DNA of 64,000 nucleotides, from NCBI GenBank assembly GCA_016866355.1, contig VGMN01000004.1, positions 62,001 through 126,000 of the forward strand, in the 5' to 3' direction. How positions within the stretch are numbered: the first letter of the stretch is position 1; each line of letters starts with the position of its first letter. Origin of the DNA: Bacteroidota bacterium (lineage in GTDB: Bacteria > Bacteroidota > Bacteroidia > Chitinophagales > Chitinophagaceae). The notes beneath the pieces were generated by a model, which saw only the letters and a list, made by a program, of their open reading frames with translations, had not been told where the DNA came from and searched no databases. The translations under genes and the position numbers were made by a program. Of the stretch, positions 7,286 through 17,164 are shown in pieces.

Positions 7286-10054
7286 ATGAAACGCATAGCC
7301 TTTACATTATTTTTTGGCCTATTTATAGTTATTGACATTGCGGCCCAGAAAAAACCGTTGGATCATACAGTTTATGATAGCTGGGAGCGCATTAGCGAAC
7401 GTTTGGTCAGCCCTGATGGTAATTGGGCAGTATATGTAATAGACGTCCAAGAGGGAGATCCTATGCTGGTTATTCGCTCTCTTGTTGATAGCAAGGAAAT
7501 GCGCTATTCAAGAGGTACTGCTCCTCAATTTAGTGTTAATGGAAGATATTTAGTTTTTAAAATAAAACCTTTTTATGCTGCCATCCGAGAGGCAAGAATT
7601 AAAAAACGGAAGCCTGAGGAATCGCCAAAAGATTCGCTCTGCATTTTTGAGTTGGGAGTTGGTGAAAGAAAAAGAATTCCACGTGTAAAAAGTTTTAAAA
7701 TGCCCAGCGAGGAAGAGGGTTTACTAGCCATTCATTTAGAACCTACCGAAAAAGGATCGGATAATTCCAAGGTTGCCTCTTCCTTATTGCTCTTACAGCT
7801 AGACAAGGGAGGTGAAAAAATATTTTCGGGTGTAACCGAGTTTGAGGTTGCTGATAAGGGTGGATTTGTTGTGGGGGAGCAAGCAAAAAATCCAAAAGAT
7901 TCTCTGGGAACTTCTCAAGTTTTTTTGTTTAATGGTAGTAAAGAGACCTCAAGCATTATTGCTAAGGGTGGAAACGATTTTCGCACATTTGTATTTTCTA
8001 GCGATGGTCAACAGATAGCTTTTATTGCTGAGCGAGAGGCTCGACCAAAGGAGTTAGTAAAATATTTTAAATTATATCATTACAAAGTCAATGCAGATAC
8101 TGCAAAACTTTTGGTTGATCGCTATTCCTATGGCATGAAGCTAGGTTTTACTGTAAGTGAATTTAGTAAACCTCGCTTCAGTAAATCTGGGCAACGACTT
8201 TATTTTGGAACAGGGCCGATTCGTGCAGCTTTGGATACTAGTTTATCCGAAATTGATCAAGTGAAAGTAGATATCTGGCATTATAACGATGATTATCTTC
8301 AAACGCAGCAGCTATTTAATTTGAAAAGAGATCTTGAAAAAAGTTATTTGGCTGTCTATGACTTCTCCTCTCAATATGTAGTTCAACTAGAAACACCAGA
8401 ACTTTCACAGGTATTAATTCCGGGGGAGGGAGATGGCATGTATGGGTATATTGTAACAGATTGGGGGTATCGCATCCCCTCTCAATGGACTGGAACCACA
8501 AAAAAGGACATCTATCGCATTCAGCTTAGCACTGGAGATACGCTCCTCATTAAAAAAGCTGTATTGGGTGTTATTACACCTTCATCAGTTTCACCAAGCG
8601 GAGCTGGATTAAGTTGGTATGATTATTCGTTAAAGCAATATGTGGCCTGGTATGCTGGTAAGACCCAGGTTGTTACTAAAACCATTCCTTTCCCTTTATA
8701 TGATGAGGAGCACGATTCTCCTGGTCCTGCTGATCCGTATGGAATTGTTGGTTGGCTACACGGCGATACCAGTTTATTGATTTATGACCGTTATGATGCC
8801 TGGAAAGTTGATGTTCGTGGAAAGGATATTGCTGTGAATTTTACAAAGATCGGAAGAACAAAAAAGGAAAGCTATCGTTACGTAAAGTTGGATCCTAAAG
8901 AAAAATATGTGCTTGAGACTTCGCTAAGTTGCTGGAGATTTCAGCATCAGTTGGATAAATCTGCTGGGCTTGCATTAGCCATGGCTACGAAGGGACAACT
9001 TAATTGGAGGTTTCGGGAAGCTGGCGCTTTTACATTTGGCCAGCCAATAAAGGCAAAACTGGCCACAGTGCTTCTTTACACTAAAGAAAAGTTTGAGTTG
9101 TCACCTGATCTTTATGTTTGGAGGTGGGAGCAAGCTGCCTCATTGACAAAAATAACTTCAACAAATCCTCAACAAAAACAGTATTGGTGGGGTAACGCAT
9201 CCTTGTATCGTTGGAAAGCATTAAATGGATTGTCAGCAACTGGAGTGCTTTATTTGCCTGAAAATTTTGATCGTAGTAAAAAGTATCCGCTGTTACTTTA
9301 TTTCTATGAAACACATACCAATACGTTGCATAGTTACATCCCGCCTGCTCCTACAGGAAGTCGGTTAAATATTTCTTTTTATGTTAGTAGGGGGTATGTT
9401 GTATTAAGTCCAGACATACACTACACCATTGGTTATCCTGCCAAGAGTTGTTACGACTATGTGGTCAGTGCTGCTAAGCAACTAGCTAGAGAGCCATGGA
9501 TTGATGGAACCAATATAGGTATTCAAGGGCAAAGCTGGGGAGGCATACAAGTGGCACAATTGGTTACAATGACCAATATTTTTAAGGCAGCATGGGCAGG
9601 TGCACCAGTAGCCAACATGACAAGTGCTTATGGGGGTATTCGTTGGGAGAGTGGGGTGAACAGACAGTTTCAATATGAAATGACGCAAAGCAGAATTGGC
9701 GCTACACTTTGGCAGCGGCAGGATTTATATATTAAAAACTCTCCTCTTTTTAGTGTTCCAAAGATTACAACTCCAATGGTGATAATGGCAAATGATGCGG
9801 ATGGTGCTGTACCCTGGTATCAAGGTATTGAGTTATTTACTGCTATGCGAAGACTGGGTAAAAAAGTGTGGATGCTTAACTACAATGGAGAGGCACACAA
9901 TCTTCGTGAAAGAAAAAATCAAAAGGATATTTCAATACGTCAACAACAATATTTTGACTGGCTTTTAAAAGGCGAGAGACCTGCAAGGTGGATTACAGAA
10001 GGAGTTCCTGCTATTAACAAAGGGAAGGACATGGGGCTGGATCTTGTTGATTAG
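7286..10054 (+). CDS. Prolyl oligopeptidase family (S9) serine peptidase, exported
   Basis: 922 residues with an N-terminal signal peptide ending near AAQ (about residue 21). The middle (about 30-620) is the WD40-like beta-propeller typical of the family. The C-terminal alpha/beta hydrolase carries the nucleophile S750 in GQSWGG, an acidic residue in NDADGAVPW (D837 or D839) and H871 in NGEAHNL. These enzymes cleave short peptides, often after proline or like dipeptidyl peptidases. Here it probably acts in the periplasm on imported peptides. Ends overlap by 4 nt the stop of the convergent E2 gene. Confidence 0.88.
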   Translation: MKRIAFTLFFGLFIVIDIAAQKKPLDHTVYDSWERISERLVSPDGNWAVYVIDVQEGDPMLVIRSLVDSKEMRYSRGTAPQFSVNGRYLVFKIKPFYAAIREARIKKRKPEESPKDSLCIFELGVGERKRIPRVKSFKMPSEEEGLLAIHLEPTEKGSDNSKVASSLLLLQLDKGGEKIFSGVTEFEVADKGGFVVGEQAKNPKDSLGTSQVFLFNGSKETSSIIAKGGNDFRTFVFSSDGQQIAFIAEREARPKELVKYFKLYHYKVNADTAKLLVDRYSYGMKLGFTVSEFSKPRFSKSGQRLYFGTGPIRAALDTSLSEIDQVKVDIWHYNDDYLQTQQLFNLKRDLEKSYLAVYDFSSQYVVQLETPELSQVLIPGEGDGMYGYIVTDWGYRIPSQWTGTTKKDIYRIQLSTGDTLLIKKAVLGVITPSSVSPSGAGLSWYDYSLKQYVAWYAGKTQVVTKTIPFPLYDEEHDSPGPADPYGIVGWLHGDTSLLIYDRYDAWKVDVRGKDIAVNFTKIGRTKKESYRYVKLDPKEKYVLETSLSCWRFQHQLDKSAGLALAMATKGQLNWRFREAGAFTFGQPIKAKLATVLLYTKEKFELSPDLYVWRWEQAASLTKITSTNPQQKQYWWGNASLYRWKALNGLSATGVLYLPENFDRSKKYPLLLYFYETHTNTLHSYIPPAPTGSRLNISFYVSRGYVVLSPDIHYTIGYPAKSCYDYVVSAAKQLAREPWIDGTNIGIQGQSWGGIQVAQLVTMTNIFKAAWAGAPVANMTSAYGGIRWESGVNRQFQYEMTQSRIGATLWQRQDLYIKNSPLFSVPKITTPMVIMANDADGAVPWYQGIELFTAMRRLGKKVWMLNYNGEAHNLRERKNQKDISIRQQQYFDWLLKGERPARWITEGVPAINKGKDMGLDLVD

Positions 10055-11352
10055 AGTTGACGCTCCGCATCAAAGCTTTCAAGTTCCTTAGCTACTGCAG
10101 TAAGAAAAGTGGCGCCAAGGCTTCCATCCACTATGCGATGATCGTAACTCATGCTCAGGTACATCATGTGTCTGATGGCAATGCTGTCTCCAGCAGGAGT
10201 TTCTACAACCACGGGTCTTTTTTTGATGGCACCCACTGCTAAAATAGCTACTTGAGGTTGGTTGATGATAGGTGTTCCCATCAATGAGCCAAATGTTCCC
10301 ACATTAGTAAGGGTGAATGTTCCGTTTTGTGTATCGTCTGGTCTTAATTTTCCTTGTCGAGCGGCATCGGCTAGTTGATTGACTTGTTTAGCAAGCCCTA
10401 CCATATTGTATTGATCTGCATTTCGGATTACAGGGACAATTAAATTACCAGATGGCAGTGCCGTTGCCATCCCTATATTGATATCTTTTTTTAGAATGAT
10501 ATTAGTGCCTTCAAGTGAGCAATTAATCAGCGGGAACTTTTTAATGCACCGCACAATTGCTTCAATGAAAAGGGGCGTATAGGTAATTTTAGTACCTTCT
10601 CTTTTTTCAAAATCTTTTTTTACTTTCTCACGCCAGAGGACAAGGTTTGTGACATCTGCCTCTGTGAAACTGGTAACATGCGGGCTGGTCTGCTTGCTCT
10701 TGATCATGTGATCAGCAATCAGCTTTCGCATTCGATCCATTTCTATTATTTCAACGTTGCCACTTACAACGGGAGAGGTAATCGAGAGTACCGGAGTAGC
10801 TGCATGTGTGCTGGTAACAGGTAGGGCAACTTCCTGCTTGAAATTGGTTGGAGTATGTGTTCTAGAAGCAACATACTGAAGAATATCTTTTTTTGTTACA
10901 CGACTCTCTCCGCCAGTTCCGGGGATATTTTCAAGCTCTGTCATTGATATGCCCTCACTTGCCGCAATATTCAGTACAAGTGGGGAATAAAAACGATTTG
11001 CTCCAATCGTAATGGGTTTTTGAGATACTGTTGCTGAAACAGCAGCTATGGGTTGTGTTGCTGCTGGTGTTATGGGGAGAGTGGGAGAATCAGTAGCTAT
11101 GTTCTGTGTAGCAGCCGTTTGAATACGAGCAATTACGGTTCCAATGGGTACCACTTCGTTGAGGGGGAATAGAATTTCCTGAATCACTCCTGCTGCAGTA
11201 CTTGGGACTTCACTGTCTACTTTGTCGGTAGCAATCTCTAATACTGTTTCATCCAGCGCTACAGTGTCGCCAGGTTGTTTGTGCCATTTTAGAATCGTGG
11301 CCTCCATAATACTTTCGCCAAGCTTAGGCATTACCAAATCAACTATTGCCAT
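10051..11352 (-). CDS. 2-oxoacid dehydrogenase complex E2 (dihydrolipoamide acyltransferase)
   Basis: 433 residues in the usual E2 order. An N-terminal lipoyl domain (1-77) has the lipoylated K44 in ATDKVDSEVPS. A Pro/Ala/Thr-rich linker follows, then the peripheral E3-binding domain (about 121-162, YSPLVLNIAASEGI and GTGGESRVTKKDIL). The trimeric catalytic domain (about 200-433) has the active-site H405 and D409 in DHRIVDG. The DKVDSEVPS lipoyl motif and single lipoyl domain resemble branched-chain or generic Bacteroidota E2 proteins, so pyruvate versus branched-chain specificity is open. E1 genes are not in the window. The E3 partner may be lpdA at 21291-22694. Confidence 0.88.
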   Translation of the reverse strand: MAIVDLVMPKLGESIMEATILKWHKQPGDTVALDETVLEIATDKVDSEVPSTAAGVIQEILFPLNEVVPIGTVIARIQTAATQNIATDSPTLPITPAATQPIAAVSATVSQKPITIGANRFYSPLVLNIAASEGISMTELENIPGTGGESRVTKKDILQYVASRTHTPTNFKQEVALPVTSTHAATPVLSITSPVVSGNVEIIEMDRMRKLIADHMIKSKQTSPHVTSFTEADVTNLVLWREKVKKDFEKREGTKITYTPLFIEAIVRCIKKFPLINCSLEGTNIILKKDINIGMATALPSGNLIVPVIRNADQYNMVGLAKQVNQLADAARQGKLRPDDTQNGTFTLTNVGTFGSLMGTPIINQPQVAILAVGAIKKRPVVVETPAGDSIAIRHMMYLSMSYDHRIVDGSLGATFLTAVAKELESFDAERQL

Positions 11353-11382
11353 AGTAACGTTTTAAATGTAACAACCGAAAAG

Positions 11383-11390
11383 CAAAGGTA
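11383..11390 (-). promoter_or_regulatory. -7 promoter box for the E2 gene
   Basis: On the minus strand the sequence reads TACCTTTG, a perfect TAnnTTTG match, 30 nt upstream of the E2 start and just beyond the cinA stop. Confidence 0.5.
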
Positions 11391-11401
11391 CAAGTTTGCT
11401 G

Positions 11402-12670
11402 TTAAAACTGCGATTCGGCTAGTATAAACTGGCGTAGCAAATTCAATGCAACGATGGCAGTTTGTTGGGTATTCCTGGTGCGGTCAAAACCTAACTGTAG
11501 GCAATGCGTTTTAACTTTTTGGCAATTGGCCACTGCTATCCAGACCGTACCAACAGGTTTGCCAGGAGTTCCTCCCGCTGGGCCCATTATTCCTGACACT
11601 GCAATCGAGTAGGTAGTATTAAGCTGTTTCAAAACACCTCTTGCCATTTCGTGAACAGTTTCCTCACTCACTGCCCCCTTAGTAGCTAGAGTGGAGGACA
11701 TTACGCCTAGTAGGTTTTCTTTAGCTTCATTGGCATATGCAACAACACTACCTTTAAAATAATTGGACGAACCAGGCACAGCAGTAAGCATGCTAGCTAT
11801 CAAACCGCCTGTACAACTTTCTGCTGTACTTAGGGTGGATTGTTTGCGCAGTAGAAGTCTGCCAACTACTACTTCAAGTTTTTCATCTTTATCTGTAACT
11901 ACGTGTTCTGTAACCAGTGCTTTTAATTGGTGGAATGATGTTTCAATTTGCTGACTCACTATAGCCTGATCAGCACCAGTGGCCGTTATTCTAAGTTTTA
12001 CCATCCCATATTGTGGCAGATAAGCCAGTTTCAAGCTTTTGTCCAGGCTTTCTTCAAATGGTACCAATTTTTCAGCAAGCATTGATTCTCCTATTCCCGC
12101 AGTAAGCAGCGTCTTGTGAATAATAAAAGGAGTCTTGCAGTTTTTTTGTAAAAAAGGAATAACAGATGCCGTAAAAATGTCTTTCATTTCTTGTGGCACA
12201 CCGGGCAGAGAAATGAATATGCGATTTTTTTTTTGGAAAAGCATTCCTGGAGCCGTACCTCTCGGATTAGGTAAAATAATACAATTGTCTGGCAGGTCGG
12301 CTTGCTTTTGGTTGCGGGGTAAGGTGGCGCCGGGACGTTTGTAGACCTCATTGAAAAGTTTTTCAATGTGAGCTAATGTAGCTTGATCTCTTTTAAGCGT
12401 ACCGCCAAAGTAGTTACACAAAAGTGGTTTGGTTATATCATCTGCTGTTGGACCCAATCCTCCTGTAAGTATGATTAGTGCTGCTAATGTGGATTCTTCA
12501 TCCAGTGCTTTACGAATGGCAAATTCCTCATCACCAACTGCCACTCTCCTGGCTACACGGATACCAATATTATTTAATTGTTGCGCAATAAAAGCGCTGT
12601 TGGTGTCGATGGTTTGCCCAATCAGTAACTCATCTCCAATGGTAATAATAGATGCTATAATTTCCTTCAC
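11402..12670 (-). CDS. cinA: CinA family protein (NMN amidohydrolase / competence-damage protein)
   Basis: About 422 residues from the proposed GTG start. The N-terminal molybdopterin-binding-like (COG1058) domain starts IITIGDELLIGQTIDTNS and contains ILTGGLGPTADD. The C-terminal PncC-like domain contains STAESCTGGLIASMLTAVPG, KENLLGV and AVSGIMGPAGG. The family hydrolyses ADP-ribose and deamidates nicotinamide mononucleotide in pyridine-nucleotide recycling. The first ATG (12730) would place about 58 nt inside the upstream protease gene. The GTG at 12670-12668 lies 2 nt after that gene's TAA and gives the canonical N terminus VKEIIASIITIGDE, so I prefer it. Confidence 0.9.
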   Translation of the reverse strand: MKEIIASIITIGDELLIGQTIDTNSAFIAQQLNNIGIRVARRVAVGDEEFAIRKALDEESTLAALIILTGGLGPTADDITKPLLCNYFGGTLKRDQATLAHIEKLFNEVYKRPGATLPRNQKQADLPDNCIILPNPRGTAPGMLFQKKNRIFISLPGVPQEMKDIFTASVIPFLQKNCKTPFIIHKTLLTAGIGESMLAEKLVPFEESLDKSLKLAYLPQYGMVKLRITATGADQAIVSQQIETSFHQLKALVTEHVVTDKDEKLEVVVGRLLLRKQSTLSTAESCTGGLIASMLTAVPGSSNYFKGSVVAYANEAKENLLGVMSSTLATKGAVSEETVHEMARGVLKQLNTTYSIAVSGIMGPAGGTPGKPVGTVWIAVANCQKVKTHCLQLGFDRTRNTQQTAIVALNLLRQFILAESQF

Positions 12671-12672
12671 AC

Positions 12673-13608
12673 TTAATGCTTGAATAACTGTAAAATTACC
12701 GGTATAATAGTAAACAACAGTAAGGCCCATCCAAATGCCAGCCCTATTTTTTTTAATAGCGAAAGATCTTGAATCAACGTACGCCTTAGAAAATGTTCAA
12801 TGGTGTATTGTATCATAGGCTCTTTTTTGTCATAACTATCTCGTTCTTTACTTACCGATTGGTAGGCAGGATGCACATCGATCAGGACTTCTCTGATTTC
12901 CCAGTATGCATGATCGGGAAGTTCCTGGTAGTCGAAGTCATTTTCTATTTTTCTCTCTTCAATGATTCGTTCAATTTCTTCGTAATATTTATTACGCTTT
13001 TGCCTCCAGCTCACCCAAATAGGAATGAGTAGCAAAAAATAATAAGATAAATAAAGGGCTATTGCTGTAAAGCATAAACAAGAAAAAATAATGTAAGCGT
13101 TACTGCTTTTACCCTCTTCACCCAAATAAACTCGGTTTAAAAGTTGACCCCCATCTAATGGGTAAATGGGAAGAAGATTTAGTCCATTTAATAGCACCAT
13201 TATCCATCCTATTTGTGCCCAGCTGATGGTGTGATTAGAAATTAGCGGAGAATGGCCCCCAAACTGATATAAGAGCCATCCTGCCAAAAAGCCTGGAAGA
13301 GGGCCAGCTAGAATAATCAACGCCGATTGCGATTCTGATAAATTACGTTTTGTACCTGTCACCATTGCGCCCAGGAATGGAATGAAAAAAATGGCTGTAT
13401 CCTGATAGTTAAAATGGCGCATAGCCAACCAGTGGCCAGCCTCATGAAGAAATAAAATGCAAATTAATAGCAGTAGAAAAAAGGGGTCTGAAATCATCCA
13501 ATACCCCGCAAAAAGATAAATGAGCAGACTAACAATAATAGATGTTGGATTCCTTCTTTTAGGTGGGGCTGTAGAAAATTTAGGAAGCATAGACAATGTT
13601 ACGCTCAA
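12673..13608 (-). CDS. Site-2 protease family (M50) membrane metalloprotease
   Basis: 311 residues. Zinc-binding H55-E56-x-x-H59 lies in FLHEAGHWLAMRHF, and the third ligand D152 is in NLLPIYPLDGGQ. Several membrane segments precede and follow, including a last one near residues 290-308. No PDZ or CBS domain is visible. A charged, cytoplasmic-looking stretch (about 200-285) separates the catalytic core from the last helix. It should cut substrates within the inner membrane, but the target is unknown. It overlaps the upstream DoxX gene by ATGA (13605-13608) and runs into cinA, so the three genes probably form one transcript. Confidence 0.85.
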   Translation of the reverse strand: MSVTLSMLPKFSTAPPKRRNPTSIIVSLLIYLFAGYWMISDPFFLLLLICILFLHEAGHWLAMRHFNYQDTAIFFIPFLGAMVTGTKRNLSESQSALIILAGPLPGFLAGWLLYQFGGHSPLISNHTISWAQIGWIMVLLNGLNLLPIYPLDGGQLLNRVYLGEEGKSSNAYIIFSCLCFTAIALYLSYYFLLLIPIWVSWRQKRNKYYEEIERIIEERKIENDFDYQELPDHAYWEIREVLIDVHPAYQSVSKERDSYDKKEPMIQYTIEHFLRRTLIQDLSLLKKIGLAFGWALLLFTIIPVILQLFKH

Positions 13609-14012
13609 TTGCCCAGCATACGATCCATGCTTACCTTACCGGGGCCGGCAACTAATAAAACTAAATAACCTGCCAAATAAAGTGTAGCATGCTCTGCTTC
13701 GCCAAAAAAATCACTATTATGCACCATAAATACGGCAACTCCCATGGTAATTAGTAGTGGGACTACTACCAACCGGGTCATCAACCCTGCAACCAACAAC
13801 ACGGCACAAAAAAATTCAGCAAAGATTACCAGTGAAAGTGAAACAGTGGCCCCCAGATGAAAGGGATCTGGAAATTCTTTTACCACGGTTGTAAATTTTG
13901 TGAGTTTTTCAAAACCATGGGGAATCATTAAGACTCCTAGCGCCAAGCGTAACAATAACAGAGAAAAGGCGATGCTATTTTCTGTATAGCGTGTACTGAA
14001 TAATTTTTTCAT
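13605..14012 (-). CDS. DoxX family membrane protein
   Basis: 135 residues with four hydrophobic segments, the normal DoxX/SURF4-like size and layout. It shows LLLRLALGVLMIPHGFEKL near the start, FAEFFCAVLLVAGLMTRL in the middle, and HATLYLAGYLVLLVAGPG at the end. The family is associated with quinone- or thiol-linked redox processes, but its role in this setting is unknown. It leads the doxX-M50-cinA cluster and has its own -7 box (14026-14033). Confidence 0.82.
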   Translation of the reverse strand: MKKLFSTRYTENSIAFSLLLLRLALGVLMIPHGFEKLTKFTTVVKEFPDPFHLGATVSLSLVIFAEFFCAVLLVAGLMTRLVVVPLLITMGVAVFMVHNSDFFGEAEHATLYLAGYLVLLVAGPGKVSMDRMLGN

Positions 14013-14025
14013 AACTAGCTATTTT

Positions 14026-14033
14026 CAAAGCTA
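14026..14033 (-). promoter_or_regulatory. -7 promoter box for the doxX-M50-cinA cluster
   Basis: The minus strand reads TAGCTTTG, an exact TAnnTTTG match, 13 nt before the DoxX start codon. Confidence 0.45.
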
Positions 14034-14149
14034 ACTTACATATTTTTTGTTAAAGGCCTCCTAATACGCCACTTATCCACATGTGTTTGCAATGATTCCT
14101 TGGCTTCCCTGAAAATAAAACTCAAATTCGTCCGTTAATTGAACCTGTT

Positions 14150-17100
14150 ATGCGACCATTCTTGCTTAGTGGGCTTTTAGTGATGAATTTCTTGTTTTCC
14201 CATGCTCAACGTAGCCTTGTTTTTCTTGAGCAGGAGTCGCCAGCAGCTTGGGCAATTCATGCATTTAGACAAGGTCAAAAAAATCTTCCTTGCTTGCTTC
14301 TTACTTCTATCCGGGGTCAATCATCCGCGATGGATAACAGCGCACTATCACCTACAGCTATTGATTTTTATTCAATTTCTTGCCGGCTATCACAAAAAGA
14401 GTCTGCTGCGGTGCCACTAGCCCAGCGGTTTTTGTTAACAACCAGCACACCTGTGTGGCAAGATCGAATGAACTTGGAACTCGGGTATTATTTTTTTGAG
14501 GCTAAACGCTGGCAAGACGCATTGGATTATTTTGGTGCTGGGGGCATTTCGCATTTGACTAATGCTGAAATTACAGCCAGCCAATTCAGCCAAGCTTACG
14601 CGCTCTTTTCCTTAAAGCGCTATGCGGAAGCGCTTCCATTATTCAACAGTATTCGACAGCTGGGAAATAGTCCCTTTCAACACGCAGCGTTATATTACAC
14701 AGGGCTATTGTACCTGAGTGAAACAAAATGGGAGCAGGCTACTGCGTGTTTTCAACCGTTGGCGTCACATCCGCTTTATGGCCGATTGGCGGTGTTTCAT
14801 TTGGGGCAGCTACTTGTTAAGAAAGGGGATTTATCAACGGCTGTAAGTCACCTCGAGAAGAATCGAGCCTTGTATACGGATTCTACTTATCCTTCCATAC
14901 CATTCAAACAATTGCTGGGACATGCTTACTATGCGCAGGGGGATTTTCAAAAGGCATTGCCTTTACTCACTTCATATGCAGCATTTACGAAGGGGATGGA
15001 TAGGGAAGAGCAGTATGAATTATCCTTTTCGCAGTTACGTGTTGGGCAGTTGGATGCTGCCATAAAGGGTTTTACTTCGTTGCTCGGAGAAAGAGATTCT
15101 ATTGCAAACTACGCGATGTTTCAACTTGCCGAATCACGTTTACGTAATGGAGATCGTCCCGGAGCACAAAGCGCATTTCTATATTCTTCACTCAATAATG
15201 AACATAAACTACTGAAAAGTCTTTCTCAATTTTTGTATGGCAAGTTGAGTTATGAGCTGGGAAATTTTGATGAGGCTTCCAGAGTGTTTGCGTTATACAA
15301 TAAAGAAAATACATCCTCTCCCTATGTGGAGGAGTCTCGAGAGTTATTGTTTTCATCCTTAGCTGCAAGCGCCAATTTCAAAAAGGCTATGGAGGTATTA
15401 GAACAAGTTAAGCAACCTTCAGCCTTGGTAACGCGTTCGCTTCCCGTTGTACGTTATGGTAGAGCGGTTGAATTGATCTTTGATGGGGAGCTCTCTCTTG
15501 CGCGTCAGTTGCTACTACAAGCACTAAAAGAACAGCCTGCTAAATCGCTACAGCCGCTTATTCATTTTTGGTTGGGTGAAGTTTGTTTTAGACAAAAGGA
15601 CTTTGATGAGGCCGTTTTTCAATATGGTAGATATCTAAACATGGGTGCGCCTACAGCTGGTGAGGCCTCCCGTATCCATGCATTTTATAATGTAGGGTAT
15701 GCTTATTATGAAATGGCGCAATACAAATTGGCGCTACCTTATTTTGAAAAGGTAAGTTATGGACCTGTTGCCGGCAATACTTCTCTTGAGCAAGATGCTA
15801 GATTAAGAGTGGCCGATTGTCTTTTTATGTTAAAACAATATAAGCTTGCGCAAACCGGTTATCAGCGTTTTGTGGATTTAGATGTGGCAGCATCACCTTA
15901 CGCACTTTTTCAACTTGCTGCTGTAGCTGGTGTAACCAATGGTAATGAAAAAATTAATTTACTGCAGCGGCTTTTAGAAAAGTATCCTGCAGGAGAATAT
16001 GTTTCAGAAGCAAACATGGCATTAGCAGACACGTATATGGCTGAGGAACGTTTCAAAGATGCTATACCCGTGTTGGAGCAATTGTTGGCTATTGAACCAG
16101 CTGGAATACAAGCTGCAGCTTTATTAAAATTGGGCGTTATCTATTACAACTTAAATCAAAATGAGAAGGCGCTACAAAAATTTCAGCAATTGATTGAGAG
16201 ATTTCCCTCTTCTTCCGAGGCCAGTGATGCATTAGAAGATCTTAAATCAGTTTATGTAGAGTTGGGATTAACAACTGAGTATGCTGCTTATTTGAAAAAA
16301 CAGGGATTTGCTGTTTCGGTTCAATTAGAGGATTCGCTTCAATACATAGCAGCTGCGCAGCTATATGATGAAACTAATTTTGATAAGGCAATACCTGCCT
16401 TTGTGAAATACCTTTCACAATTTCCCAAAGGGGGTTATTGGGTAGACGCTTCTTACTTATTGGGTCAGTGTTATCAACAGAAACAACTGTGGGTAGAAGC
16501 AATGATCCAATTTGAAGTGGTTGTGCAAAATGGGCGGGGCCGTTATTTTAAAGATGCTTTACTTGCTGCTGCACGAATCAGTTTTTTTGAGCAAAAGAAT
16601 TATGCTGCTGCCGCTGACTATTATTTACAATTTTTAAACACAGGAGTAACGCAGGCTGATCGGCTGGAAGCCTATAGAGGGCTATTACGTGCAAATTATC
16701 AGCAAAAAAATTGGAGCGAGGCTAGTCGTTATGGCGATTCCTTATTACAATCAAAAGAAAAAACAGCAGATGACCAAGCCTTGCAAGCCTTGGTTGCTGC
16801 AAAATATCAAATTGGAGAGGGGAAGGAGTTGTTATTGCTGCAGCACTTACAGCGCGTTTTACAATTTAATAAAGCAGCCTTGGCCGCTGAGGCGCGTTAT
16901 GAAATAGCGGCTCATTATTTTAGACAAAAGCAGCATAAGTTAGCAGAGAAAAGTGCGTTTGAAACAATTAATCGTTCAGGCAGCTACGGTTACTGGGTTA
17001 CAAAGGCCTATTTACTCCTCGGAGATATATATTATGTTCAAAAGGATTTGTTTAACGCAAAAGCAACTTATCAAAGTGTATTTGAAAATGCAGTTGATCC

Positions 17101-17164
17101 GCAATTGCAGCAAGAGGCACAGGAAAAAATGGTGCGTATTGAAAATGAGAAATCTGAAAAGTAA
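14150..17164 (+). CDS. Large tetratricopeptide-repeat protein, exported
   Basis: 1004 residues. A signal peptide (about 1-19, ending SHA) is followed by an almost unbroken array of TPR-like helical pairs. Recognisable repeat cores include YYFFEAKRWQDALDYFG, LGHAYYAQGDFQKALPLL, FWLGEVCFRQKDFDEAV, VGYAYYEMAQYKLALPYF, LGVIYYNLNQNEKALQKF and LLGDIYYVQKDLFNAKATY. It is probably a periplasmic or outer-membrane-associated scaffold. Such ~1000-residue TPR proteins are often followed in Bacteroidota by a barrel-like gene, as here. Its stop and the next start share one base (TAATG), and two more overlapping genes follow, so the products are probably needed together. No enzyme motif seen. Confidence 0.85.
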   Translation: MRPFLLSGLLVMNFLFSHAQRSLVFLEQESPAAWAIHAFRQGQKNLPCLLLTSIRGQSSAMDNSALSPTAIDFYSISCRLSQKESAAVPLAQRFLLTTSTPVWQDRMNLELGYYFFEAKRWQDALDYFGAGGISHLTNAEITASQFSQAYALFSLKRYAEALPLFNSIRQLGNSPFQHAALYYTGLLYLSETKWEQATACFQPLASHPLYGRLAVFHLGQLLVKKGDLSTAVSHLEKNRALYTDSTYPSIPFKQLLGHAYYAQGDFQKALPLLTSYAAFTKGMDREEQYELSFSQLRVGQLDAAIKGFTSLLGERDSIANYAMFQLAESRLRNGDRPGAQSAFLYSSLNNEHKLLKSLSQFLYGKLSYELGNFDEASRVFALYNKENTSSPYVEESRELLFSSLAASANFKKAMEVLEQVKQPSALVTRSLPVVRYGRAVELIFDGELSLARQLLLQALKEQPAKSLQPLIHFWLGEVCFRQKDFDEAVFQYGRYLNMGAPTAGEASRIHAFYNVGYAYYEMAQYKLALPYFEKVSYGPVAGNTSLEQDARLRVADCLFMLKQYKLAQTGYQRFVDLDVAASPYALFQLAAVAGVTNGNEKINLLQRLLEKYPAGEYVSEANMALADTYMAEERFKDAIPVLEQLLAIEPAGIQAAALLKLGVIYYNLNQNEKALQKFQQLIERFPSSSEASDALEDLKSVYVELGLTTEYAAYLKKQGFAVSVQLEDSLQYIAAAQLYDETNFDKAIPAFVKYLSQFPKGGYWVDASYLLGQCYQQKQLWVEAMIQFEVVVQNGRGRYFKDALLAAARISFFEQKNYAAAADYYLQFLNTGVTQADRLEAYRGLLRANYQQKNWSEASRYGDSLLQSKEKTADDQALQALVAAKYQIGEGKELLLLQHLQRVLQFNKAALAAEARYEIAAHYFRQKQHKLAEKSAFETINRSGSYGYWVTKAYLLLGDIYYVQKDLFNAKATYQSVFENAVDPQLQQEAQEKMVRIENEKSEK

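Noticed and set aside
12671..12730. ATG start of cinA at 12730
   Set aside because: It would overlap the M50 protease gene by 58 nt and add 20 residues not seen in CinA. The GTG at 12670 directly after the upstream stop is better.
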